A stretch of DNA of 7,589 nt from Fimbriimonadaceae bacterium (lineage in GTDB: Bacteria > Armatimonadota > Fimbriimonadia > Fimbriimonadales > Fimbriimonadaceae): positions 1 through 7,589 of the forward strand of contig JANWJY010000069.1 of assembly GCA_025451715.1 (NCBI GenBank). Direction: 5' to 3'. The notes below the pieces were generated by a model that was not told the origin of the DNA, ran no database searches, and saw nothing but the letters and a program-made list of their open reading frames with translations. Position numbers and translations under genes: made by a program. Shown here in pieces: positions 1-5,239 of the stretch (the stretch's first letter is position 1; every line of letters starts with the position of its first letter).

Positions 1-264
1 AACGGCTCGCGCATCGTCGTCGAGAACATGCGGCGCGGGATGGCGCCGGAGGCTGCGTGCATCGACGTGCTCAAACGGATCTGCGCGCGCACGACCGACA
101 AGCGGCTCATCCGCTCGCCGGGCGTTCCGGACTTCCAATTGCAGTTCTATGCGATCAACAAGGCTGGACAGCACGGCGGCGGCTGCATCCACGCGGGCTC
201 GCGCTACGCGGTGCACGATGGAACGGCTTCGCGAACGCTACCTTGTGCGGCGGTGATCAGCTAG
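1..264 (+). CDS. Glycosylasparaginase-type Ntn-hydrolase (family T2), C-terminal fragment
   Basis: Partial gene: 87 codons in frame from base 1 to a TAG stop; the start lies upstream of the window. The segment SRIVVENMRRGMAPEAAC followed by a KRI helix resembles the C-terminal half of the beta subunit of N4-(beta-N-acetylglucosaminyl)-L-asparaginase, where human AGA has a comparable 'AVEYMRRG..P..AC...ISRI' stretch. The later FYAINKAGQHGG resembles the terminal strand 'F..LN..G.YGA' of this family, and a family-like tail ends the protein. Members self-cleave before a catalytic threonine and hydrolyse the amide bond between asparagine and GlcNAc, or act on isoaspartyl peptides. The catalytic Thr and the substrate-binding residues are upstream and cannot be checked, so glycosylasparaginase and isoaspartyl peptidase/asparaginase cannot be separated here. 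The stop is 9 bp from the stop of the convergent ABC-F gene. Confidence 0.75.
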   Translation, partial: NGSRIVVENMRRGMAPEAACIDVLKRICARTTDKRLIRSPGVPDFQLQFYAINKAGQHGGGCIHAGSRYAVHDGTASRTLPCAAVIS

Positions 265-273
265 AGGGCAGGG

Positions 274-2160
274 CTACGCTTGTAGTGCGGCAAGCGATTC
301 GAGGATGGACGCCTCGCGCTCCCACGCGGACACCGCTTCGTCGAGCTGGCTGCGTAGCGCCTCGTGTCGCTCCGACATCGCGACCAGGTCCGCCCCATCG
401 GGCGGAGCGGCAAGCTCCGCCTCGAGTGCGACCAACGCGCCCTCGAGCGAGCCGACCCTCTCCTCGCACTCTTCGACGGACCTCCGCACTTGCCCGATCG
501 CTTTGCTCACCTCTCGCGGCGACATGCCGGCGAACTCCTTCGGGACCTCCTTCGTCTTCGAAGCAGACCCGCGTGATACTGTCTTCCGACGGTACGCCTC
601 GTACGAGCCCGGATACACCACACACAAAGAGCGGCGCACGTCCAGAATGCTCGTCGTCACCTGCCGCAACAGCCACCTGTCGTGTGATACGAGAACCAGC
701 GTCCCGCGGTACTCCTGAAGCACTTCGGCTAGCGCTTCGCGCGAGGCCATGTCGAGGTGGTTCGTCGGCTCGTCGAGCACGAGCAGGTTCGGCGACTCAT
801 AGCACAGCCGTGCCAAGGCGAGCTTGTTCTTCTCGCCGCCGCTCAGCGTGCGTATCGGTCGGAACACGTCGTCGCCCTCGATCAGGAACCGCCCGAGCAA
901 GTCTCGCGCCGGGGCCGTGTCCATGCCGCACTCGTAGCACATGAACTGCAGTGGCGATAGCTCCTGGTCCAGCCCTTGAGCGTCCTGCGCGAAGTAGCCG
1001 ACTTCGACGTTCGATCCGAGCTTCACCGTTCCTGAGACAACCGGGTGGTCGCCCATGAAAGTGCGAGCCAGTGTGGACTTGCCGGCGCCGTTCTCACCGA
1101 TCACGCCCCAGCGGTCGCCCCACTGCACGGTCCAATTGAGGCCGGAGAAAAGTGTCTCGTCGTCAAAGCCTACGGCCAGATTCCGTGCTTCGATCACGAC
1201 GTCGCCAGAGCGCTTCGCCGCCTTTATCGAGGCTGCCATCCCGCGCTGCTTCTTGGGAGCCTGGATCCGGCTCGATTCTATGCGGTGCATCAGTTTCTTG
1301 CGGCCGCGCGCCTGAGCTGTGCGCTGAGAGTTGATGAACCGTCGCACGTACTCGTCGAGCTTTGCGATCTGTTCGGTCTGCTTCTTAGCCATGTCGGCAA
1401 GCTGTTCGTCGCGCTCCTTTCGCAGCACGAGGTACTTCTCGAACCCTCCGGGGAACGACTCCGCCCTGTGGTCGCGCAGCTCGATGGTGCGCTGCGCAGT
1501 GTTACGGAGGAATTCTCTGTCGTGGCTCACGAGAAGAACCGCGCCGTGGTACTTCGTGATCCAGTTCTCGAGCCACTCCGTCGCTTGAAGGTCGAGGTGG
1601 TTGGTCGGCTCGTCCAAAACGAGAAGGTCCGGTTCCTCCAAGAGCAGCCGCGCGATGGCGAGCCGCGTCTTCTCGCCGCCGCTGAGCGAGTCGGCCTGTC
1701 GCGAGAACTCATCTTCGGAAAAACCCATCTTGAGAAGCACGGTCCGGATGTCGCGCTCCGCGCTGTACCCCTCCGCCTCCAAGAAGTGCTCGTGCACGAG
1801 CGCGTACTCCTCCACGTCTTCGGGGGTCGCTCCTGCCTCGAGCCGCTTCTCAAGCTCCGAAAGGCGCTGCTTAAGTTCGAGCTGTCGGGCAAGGGCTGTC
1901 TCTACCTCTTGCAACACGGTTCTTCCGCGCCCAACAGGCACCTCTTGACGCAGGTACCCGACCTTCGCGCCGCGCGCAAACTGCACCGTTCCGCGGTCCG
2001 GCTCCAGCTCGCCACATAGGATGCGGAGGAGAGTCGTCTTTCCCGTCCCATTGCGCCCGACAAGGGCGACCTTTTCCCGAGGGTCGACCCGAAAAGACAC
2101 GGAATCGAGAACGATATCGATTCCGAAGCTCTTGGACAGGCCGTTGACGCTGAACAGCAC
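274..2160 (-). CDS. ABC-F family ATP-binding protein (Uup/YdiF-like translation factor)
   Basis: About 628 aa when started at the GTG at 2160; a TTG at 2169 would add three residues. There are two complete nucleotide-binding domains and no membrane segments, which is the ABC-F architecture. The first has Walker A GRNGTGKTT (about 35-43), signature LSGGE (159-163), Walker B LLVLDEPTNHLD (179-190) and switch SHDR. The second has GENGAGKST (355-363), LSGGE (439-443) and a second LLVLDEPTNHLD (459-470). The charged linker between them (about 237-317, with RRFINSQRTAQARGRKK) corresponds to the P-site tRNA interaction region of ABC-F factors. A Glu/Arg-rich tail (about 550-627) should form the C-terminal coiled coil found in Uup and YdiF types. 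ABC-F proteins bind the ribosomal E site and relieve stalled or faulty translation; some confer antibiotic resistance, but nothing here indicates that. All ATPase motifs look intact. The gene is divergent from the lipoprotein gene and convergent with the glycosylasparaginase gene. The exact subfamily is uncertain. Confidence 0.93.
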   Translation of the reverse strand: MLFSVNGLSKSFGIDIVLDSVSFRVDPREKVALVGRNGTGKTTLLRILCGELEPDRGTVQFARGAKVGYLRQEVPVGRGRTVLQEVETALARQLELKQRLSELEKRLEAGATPEDVEEYALVHEHFLEAEGYSAERDIRTVLLKMGFSEDEFSRQADSLSGGEKTRLAIARLLLEEPDLLVLDEPTNHLDLQATEWLENWITKYHGAVLLVSHDREFLRNTAQRTIELRDHRAESFPGGFEKYLVLRKERDEQLADMAKKQTEQIAKLDEYVRRFINSQRTAQARGRKKLMHRIESSRIQAPKKQRGMAASIKAAKRSGDVVIEARNLAVGFDDETLFSGLNWTVQWGDRWGVIGENGAGKSTLARTFMGDHPVVSGTVKLGSNVEVGYFAQDAQGLDQELSPLQFMCYECGMDTAPARDLLGRFLIEGDDVFRPIRTLSGGEKNKLALARLCYESPNLLVLDEPTNHLDMASREALAEVLQEYRGTLVLVSHDRWLLRQVTTSILDVRRSLCVVYPGSYEAYRRKTVSRGSASKTKEVPKEFAGMSPREVSKAIGQVRRSVEECEERVGSLEGALVALEAELAAPPDGADLVAMSERHEALRSQLDEAVSAWEREASILESLAALQA

Positions 2161-2168
2161 GGGCCACA

Positions 2169-2174
2169 ATTTTA
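2169..2174 (-). promoter_or_regulatory. Candidate -10 hexamer of the ABC-F gene (possibly leaderless)
   Basis: On the minus strand the hexamer TAAAAT ends 8 nt before the GTG at 2160, so a transcript would begin at or next to that codon. No Shine-Dalgarno sequence precedes either the GTG or the TTG at 2169. The -35 region is weak (CTTTTC at the expected distance). If this promoter is real, the TTG at 2169 cannot be the start, because it overlaps the hexamer. Confidence 0.4.
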
Positions 2175-2195
2175 CAGCGGTATGGGAACGCGAAA

Positions 2196-2207
2196 AGCCG
2201 AAAGGCT
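2196..2207. other. Small hairpin, GNRA-type loop on the plus strand
   Basis: AGCC and GGCT arms enclose a GAAA tetraloop on the plus strand. Read on the minus strand, the same element is AGCC-TTTC-GGCT followed by TTTT, like a miniature intrinsic terminator. It lies in the roughly 60 bp gap between the divergent ABC-F and lipoprotein genes, just upstream of the lipoprotein's candidate -10. The four-base-pair stem is short and may be chance. Confidence 0.25.
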
Positions 2208-2209
2208 AT

Positions 2210-2215
2210 TAACCT
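2210..2215 (+). promoter_or_regulatory. Candidate -10 hexamer of the YHS lipoprotein gene (possibly leaderless)
   Basis: TAACCT fits the TANNNT pattern and ends 5 nt before the ATG at 2221. No purine-rich ribosome binding site lies at the usual distance from that ATG; the nearest GAAAGG is about 15 nt upstream. A nine-base near-palindrome, ACCT-T-AGGT (2212-2220), overlaps the hexamer and runs up to the start codon. No good -35 element is visible. Confidence 0.33.
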
Positions 2216-2220
2216 TAGGT

Positions 2221-2706
2221 ATGAGACCGCTCCTGACGCTCTTAGTGCTCGCCTCCGCCGCTGTGATAACTACTATCGGCTGCTCTCCCGAAGCGGACGG
2301 CGGGACAGCGGCCTCACCTGCCTCTGAATCTGCAGGCACGGGCAATGTCAGCGTCGCGGACCCGGACGACGAACACGAGCACAACATCGTCGGTGACACG
2401 GACGAAGACAAGCCCGGTGCGGACGATGTCGAGGACTCCGACGGCAAGGACGACGACCGTAAGGAGGAGAAGAAGGACGACAGCAAGGGCGCCACATTGA
2501 CGACGTCGGCTCCTCAACAGCCCTCTTTGAAGCTCACCGTGTACCGAAACGCCAGCGGCAAGTTGATGTGCCCGGTCATGGACGTACCGATCGAGTCGGA
2601 GGAAAGGGCGTTTGGCTTTGCAGACTGGAAGGGCAAGCGATACTACTTCTGTTGCGACGGATGCCCCATGGTCTTCGACAAGAACAAAGACACGTACGCA
2701 AAGTGA
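2221..2706 (+). CDS. Predicted lipoprotein with acidic linker and C-terminal YHS/TRASH-like metal-binding domain
   Basis: 161 aa from the ATG at 2221. An in-frame ATG at 2182 adds 13 residues ahead of the signal peptide and is less likely. Residues 1-20 form a signal sequence (MRPLLTLLVLASAAVITTIG) ending at Cys21. TIGC is an acceptable, not ideal, lipobox because Thr replaces the usual Leu/Val/Ile at -3. Residues about 48-89 are an Asp/Glu/Lys-rich, low-complexity linker containing DDEHEH. The last 50 residues carry KLMCPVMD, KGKRYYFCCDGC and a VFDKNKDTYAK end. This is the pattern of YHS/TRASH-like domains, in which cysteines (here Cys117, Cys144, Cys145, Cys148) bind heavy metals such as copper. 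The protein is therefore probably anchored outside the inner membrane as a metal sensor, scavenger or chaperone. No metal-transport gene is adjacent, so the metal is unknown. The gene is convergent with the speE-like gene, 28 bp away. Confidence 0.75.
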   Translation: MRPLLTLLVLASAAVITTIGCSPEADGGTAASPASESAGTGNVSVADPDDEHEHNIVGDTDEDKPGADDVEDSDGKDDDRKEEKKDDSKGATLTTSAPQQPSLKLTVYRNASGKLMCPVMDVPIESEERAFGFADWKGKRYYFCCDGCPMVFDKNKDTYAK

Positions 2707-2734
2707 TGGCCAGGCTCAGGGCGCAGCTCTCACT

Positions 2735-3571
2735 TCAATAGTCAGACGTGAACGGCACTGGACGCATGGCAAGCGCGTACGTCGTTGCGTCCAGGTACCG
2801 GAGCCCTTCAGGAGCTGCGCCGAACACAGGCGACAGCGTCGAACCGTTGCTGCCCCACACGAATCCAGAGAACCCGCCGAACGAAGGCACGATGCACCAA
2901 TATGTCCCTGTCGTGGGGAACACGTCTGCAAACTTTTGTAGCGCGGCCTCAGTCGAGTAGCGGCAGAACACGAGGTTGTCCGCCTGCGACACCACGAACC
3001 CTTGATCTGACAGAATGCGACGCAAATCTTCGTAGAACTCGCGCGTGAAGAGATCCATGCTCAGCGCCGTGTTCTCCTCCTCATAGACGTCTGTACAGTC
3101 GACGACGATGAGGTCGTACGAATCCTTCGAGTGCTTGACGAAGGCGAACGCGTCCTCGATGTGCACTTGCACGCGCGGGTCGTCGAACGCGCCCGCACTT
3201 ACGAACGGTATCGTCTCGCGGCACGCCTCGACGACTCCGCCATCGATCTCTACCATGTCAATGCGCACGAGCGAAGAGTGCCTGCATAGCTCGCGCAAGA
3301 CGCCACCGTCACCTCCGCCGACCACCAGGGCGCGGCGCGGCTCTTTGACCGACGTGAGAGGGATCTGCACGAGCGACTCGTGGTACGCATGCTCATCGAT
3401 CTCGCTGAGCTGTACGTGCCCGTCGAGCAGGAGCACTCGACCCAGGGCGAGCGTGTCCAGCACCTGAATTCGTTGAAACTCCGTCTGGACGTCGAGAACG
3501 CTCTCGCGCACCTCGACCTGCAGGCCGAGTTTATCGCTCCTCGTTGGGATGTAGAGCGCCGTCTTTCGCAC
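2735..3571 (-). CDS. speE: Spermidine synthase-like polyamine aminopropyltransferase
   Basis: 278 aa from the GTG at 3571, close to the roughly 280-290 aa usual for SpeE. A GTG at 3577 is also possible and has a weak GGGAA about 9 nt upstream. The enzyme class transfers an aminopropyl group from decarboxylated S-adenosylmethionine to putrescine or a related amine in the cytoplasm. The N-terminal beta domain has EFQRIQV, GRVLLLDGHVQLSEIDE and AYHESL (about 31-66), which match the family. The Rossmann fold has ALVVGGGDGG (81-90), the acidic MVEIDGGVVEACR (106-118) that binds the nucleoside, and an acidic IED (138-140). The active-site loop reads VDCTDVYEEENTALSMDLFT (157-176), where E. coli SpeE has DCTDPIGPGESLFT. 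The catalytic Asp is retained, but the PIGP turn is lost and about five residues are inserted. The substrate could therefore differ from putrescine. No speD (SAM decarboxylase) or other polyamine gene is in the window. Confidence 0.85.
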   Translation of the reverse strand: MRKTALYIPTRSDKLGLQVEVRESVLDVQTEFQRIQVLDTLALGRVLLLDGHVQLSEIDEHAYHESLVQIPLTSVKEPRRALVVGGGDGGVLRELCRHSSLVRIDMVEIDGGVVEACRETIPFVSAGAFDDPRVQVHIEDAFAFVKHSKDSYDLIVVDCTDVYEEENTALSMDLFTREFYEDLRRILSDQGFVVSQADNLVFCRYSTEAALQKFADVFPTTGTYWCIVPSFGGFSGFVWGSNGSTLSPVFGAAPEGLRYLDATTYALAMRPVPFTSDY

Positions 3572-3576
3572 CGGCA
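3563..3576. repeat. Left arm of a spaced inverted repeat at divergent start codons
   Basis: On the minus strand this reads TGCCGGTGCGAAAG and contains the GTG start of the speE-like gene. It matches 13 of 14 bases of TGCCGGTGCAAAAG on the plus strand at 3645-3658, which contains the GTG proposed for the DUF1800 gene. The arms are separated by 68 bp holding the divergent promoters. The match could be a shared initiation signal, an operator pair or coincidence. Confidence 0.35.
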
Positions 3577-3580
3577 CAGT

Positions 3581-3586
3581 TTGACA
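3581..3586 (+). promoter_or_regulatory. Consensus -35-like TTGACA without a matching -10
   Basis: TTGACA is a perfect sigma70-type -35 hexamer on the plus strand in the speE/DUF1800 divergent gap. No -10-like sequence lies 16-18 bp downstream (that region reads about AGGTCG), and the TATAAT at 3637 is 50 bp away. On its own it is weak evidence for a promoter. Confidence 0.2.
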
Positions 3587-3636
3587 TTCCCGGTAGTTCG
3601 TGGGAGGTCGAGCGTCCCCACGGGCCGCCGCTCCCG

Positions 3637-3642
3637 TATAAT
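3637..3642 (+). promoter_or_regulatory. Perfect TATAAT -10 box of the DUF1800 gene (candidate leaderless promoter)
   Basis: The hexamer is a full consensus -10 element and overlaps the first of two tandem ATG codons (3641 and 3644). A transcription start 7 nt after it falls on the in-frame GTG at 3650. No Shine-Dalgarno sequence precedes any of the three candidate starts. No -35 element is visible at 16-18 bp. Confidence 0.5.
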
Positions 3643-3644
3643 GA

Positions 3645-3658
3645 TGCCGGTGCAAAAG
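3645..3658. repeat. Right arm of a spaced inverted repeat at divergent start codons
   Basis: The plus strand reads TGCCGGTGCAAAAG. It is the partner of the minus-strand element at 3563-3576, with one mismatch. The in-frame GTG at 3650-3652 lies inside it, as the speE-like GTG lies inside the other arm. Confidence 0.35.
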
Positions 3659-5131
3659 CAGGAGCAGATCCGTCACCTTTTGCGCAGGTTCGGGCTCGGC
3701 GCGAGCCCGAAGGAGGTGCGCGAACTAGAGTCGCTGAGTCTCGATGACGCAGTAGAGCGCGTCTTGGGATACGACCTCGCCATCGATCCTTACCCGGTCA
3801 GCCCGTGGGAGTTCACGACCAGCGACCAGAACCCTCAGATCAACACCAACGCGCGAAACTTTGCAGACTGGTGGGCGCTCAAAATGTGCACGACGGCCCG
3901 CCCGCTCGAAGAGCGGCTCGCCCTTTTCTGGCACGACCACTTCGCCGTCAGCGAGGCCAAGGTCCAGGACGGTCGCAAGATGCTGCAGTACCTCGACGTT
4001 CTGCGCAAGAACTCCGCGGGCAACTTTGCCGAGATGCTGAGCGAGGTCAGCAAGACCCCGGCGATGATCGTGTGGCTCGACGTCCGAGAAAACATCAAGG
4101 GGAGGCCGAACGAGAACTTCGCGCGCGAAGTGATGGAACTGTTCACCCTTGGTGTTGACAATGGGTACACGGAGCAGGACATCGCCGAGGCCGCTAAGGC
4201 CCTGACCGGCTGGGCGTTCCGCGACACGCTCAATTATCGCGAACGTGAAACAAACCCTGTCGAGGAACAGATCAAGGTCAAAGTCAAGAGCGCGCAGCCG
4301 ATCTTCGAGTTCCAACAGGTCGCGAACAGGCACGAAGCGGGCCCGAAGACAATCTTCGGAAGCACCGGCGAGTACGACGGCGACGGCGTCGTCAAGCTGC
4401 TGCTCGACCACCCGAACACTCCTCGCTACATCTGCAGAAAGCTCTGGGAGTGGTTCGCATACGCAAACCCGGACGAAGAGATCATCGACAAGCTCGCGTC
4501 CACTTTCATTCGGATGAAGTACGAGATCAAGCCGGTGCTACGCGAGATCGTCGCGCACCCTGCGTTCTGGGGCGAGAAGTCCGTGAACAAGAAGGTCAAG
4601 AGCCCGGTCGACTACACGGTCGGGCTGATGCGTCAGTTCGGTGCCGTGTCGATCCTAGAAAAGCGAGAGATCGGCGAGGTCGATCCGTTCAGACCGATCA
4701 ACCCGGACGTGCGCGGTTTTGCACGAGCGGTCAACCAACAGATCCGCCGACAGGGGCTCGAGCTCCTGTATCCGCCTTCGGTCGAGGGCTGGCACTGGAA
4801 CGAGGAGTGGATCGGCGCGGAAAGCATGCTTTATCGCATCGACCTCGCGCGGCAGTTCTTTGCCAACCGGCGCCTTGTCGCACCGCTCATCGAGCTTTCG
4901 ACTCCCGAGTTTGCCGTCGAGCCGTCCTCGACTGCCGATGCGGAGACTGCCGACCGGATCCTCATCCTGCTCGACGTGCAAGTCACGGGCCAGCAGCGCA
5001 TCGCGCTGGCGCGCTTCGCCCGCGAGCTACAGTTGAACAACGCACTGTACTCTCAGCCGCGGAACTCGGTCGACCGCCTTTGGCGGTTCCTTCAAGTCGT
5101 GTTCGCCATGCCACAAACGCACATGTGCTGA
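3650..5131 (+). CDS. DUF1800 family protein
   Basis: 493 aa from the GTG at 3650, or 495-496 aa if ATG 3644 or 3641 is used. I prefer the GTG because a perfect TATAAT covers 3637-3642 and would start the transcript near 3650. Family similarity also begins directly with QIRHLLRRFGLGASP. DUF1800 hallmarks follow in order: LEERLALFWHDHFAVS (about 87-101), GNFAEMLSEVSKTPAMIVWLD (124-144), GRPNENFAREVMELFTLG (151-168), YTEQDIAEAAKALTGWAF (173-190), HPNTPRYICRKLWEWF (254-269) and PPSVEGWHWNEEWI (375-388). The biochemical function of DUF1800 is unknown. In many genomes it sits beside a DUF1501 gene, thought to encode an exported partner, but no DUF1501 gene follows here. I see no signal peptide at any candidate start. 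The frame remains open upstream to about 3380, but that stretch is antisense to the speE-like gene and is not part of the protein. Confidence 0.9.
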   Translation: MQKQEQIRHLLRRFGLGASPKEVRELESLSLDDAVERVLGYDLAIDPYPVSPWEFTTSDQNPQINTNARNFADWWALKMCTTARPLEERLALFWHDHFAVSEAKVQDGRKMLQYLDVLRKNSAGNFAEMLSEVSKTPAMIVWLDVRENIKGRPNENFAREVMELFTLGVDNGYTEQDIAEAAKALTGWAFRDTLNYRERETNPVEEQIKVKVKSAQPIFEFQQVANRHEAGPKTIFGSTGEYDGDGVVKLLLDHPNTPRYICRKLWEWFAYANPDEEIIDKLASTFIRMKYEIKPVLREIVAHPAFWGEKSVNKKVKSPVDYTVGLMRQFGAVSILEKREIGEVDPFRPINPDVRGFARAVNQQIRRQGLELLYPPSVEGWHWNEEWIGAESMLYRIDLARQFFANRRLVAPLIELSTPEFAVEPSSTADAETADRILILLDVQVTGQQRIALARFARELQLNNALYSQPRNSVDRLWRFLQVVFAMPQTHMC

Positions 5132-5137
5132 CGCAAG

Positions 5138-5155
5138 CCAGGCATTATTGCCAGG
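5138..5155 (+). terminator. Weak hairpin after the DUF1800 gene
   Basis: CC-A-GGCA-TTAT-TGCC-A-GG forms four base pairs, an A-A mismatch, then two more pairs, starting 7 nt after the DUF1800 stop. There is no T tract behind it, so it is at best a weak or factor-dependent terminator or an mRNA-end stabiliser. Confidence 0.22.
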
Positions 5156-5187
5156 GCCGAAACCAACCGGATACTTTGCGCATTAGA

Positions 5188-5193
5188 TACAAT
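5188..5193 (+). promoter_or_regulatory. Candidate -10 hexamer of the PEP-CTERM gene
   Basis: TACAAT lies 46 bp upstream of the ATG at 5240 in the 108 bp gap behind the DUF1800 gene. It would give a leader of roughly 40 nt containing the GGAGAG ribosome binding site. No recognisable -35 hexamer is found 16-18 bp upstream. Read-through from the DUF1800 gene is the alternative. Confidence 0.3.
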
Positions 5194-5227
5194 GTTCGTG
5201 TTCGACCAATGCCGAGAGTGTTATTTT

Positions 5228-5233
5228 GGAGAG
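5228..5233 (+). promoter_or_regulatory. Shine-Dalgarno GGAGAG that fixes the PEP-CTERM start
   Basis: GGAGAG lies 6 nt before the ATG at 5240. It favours this start over the in-frame ATG at 5192, which has no such site and would put 16 unlikely residues before the signal peptide. It is the only clear ribosome binding site at a gene start in the window. Confidence 0.65.
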
Positions 5234-5239
5234 TTGCCC

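Noticed and set aside
57..944. Long Arg/Ala/Ser-rich plus-strand frame near the left edge
   Set aside because: Its composition is typical of a wrong frame in GC-rich DNA, and it overlaps both the glycosylasparaginase end and the ABC-F gene.
1045..2019. 324-codon plus-strand open frame opposite the ABC-F gene
   Set aside because: It is fully antisense to an ABC-F gene with all motifs intact. Its translation has no recognisable domain, and it is a GC-rich shadow frame.
274..2160. ABC-F gene as an antibiotic resistance determinant
   Set aside because: ABC-F resistance proteins are a subset distinguished mainly by the linker. Nothing in this linker or neighbourhood points to resistance, and a housekeeping translation factor is the simpler reading.
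2182..2220. Upstream ATG (2182) as start of the YHS lipoprotein
   Set aside because: It would put MGTRKAERLLTLG before a signal peptide that already begins properly at the ATG at 2221, and it lies upstream of the candidate -10 hexamer.
3380..3640. Open frame extending the DUF1800 gene about 87 codons upstream
   Set aside because: It is antisense to the well-supported speE-like gene, has no DUF1800 similarity, and is most likely kept open by the codon bias of the other strand.
3725..4411. 228-codon minus-strand frame opposite DUF1800
   Set aside because: It is antisense to clear DUF1800 motifs, with no family resemblance of its own.
5192..5239. Upstream ATG (5192) as start of the PEP-CTERM protein
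   Set aside because: It overlaps the candidate -10 hexamer, lacks a ribosome binding site and would mask the signal peptide. The ATG at 5240 has GGAGAG at 6 nt.
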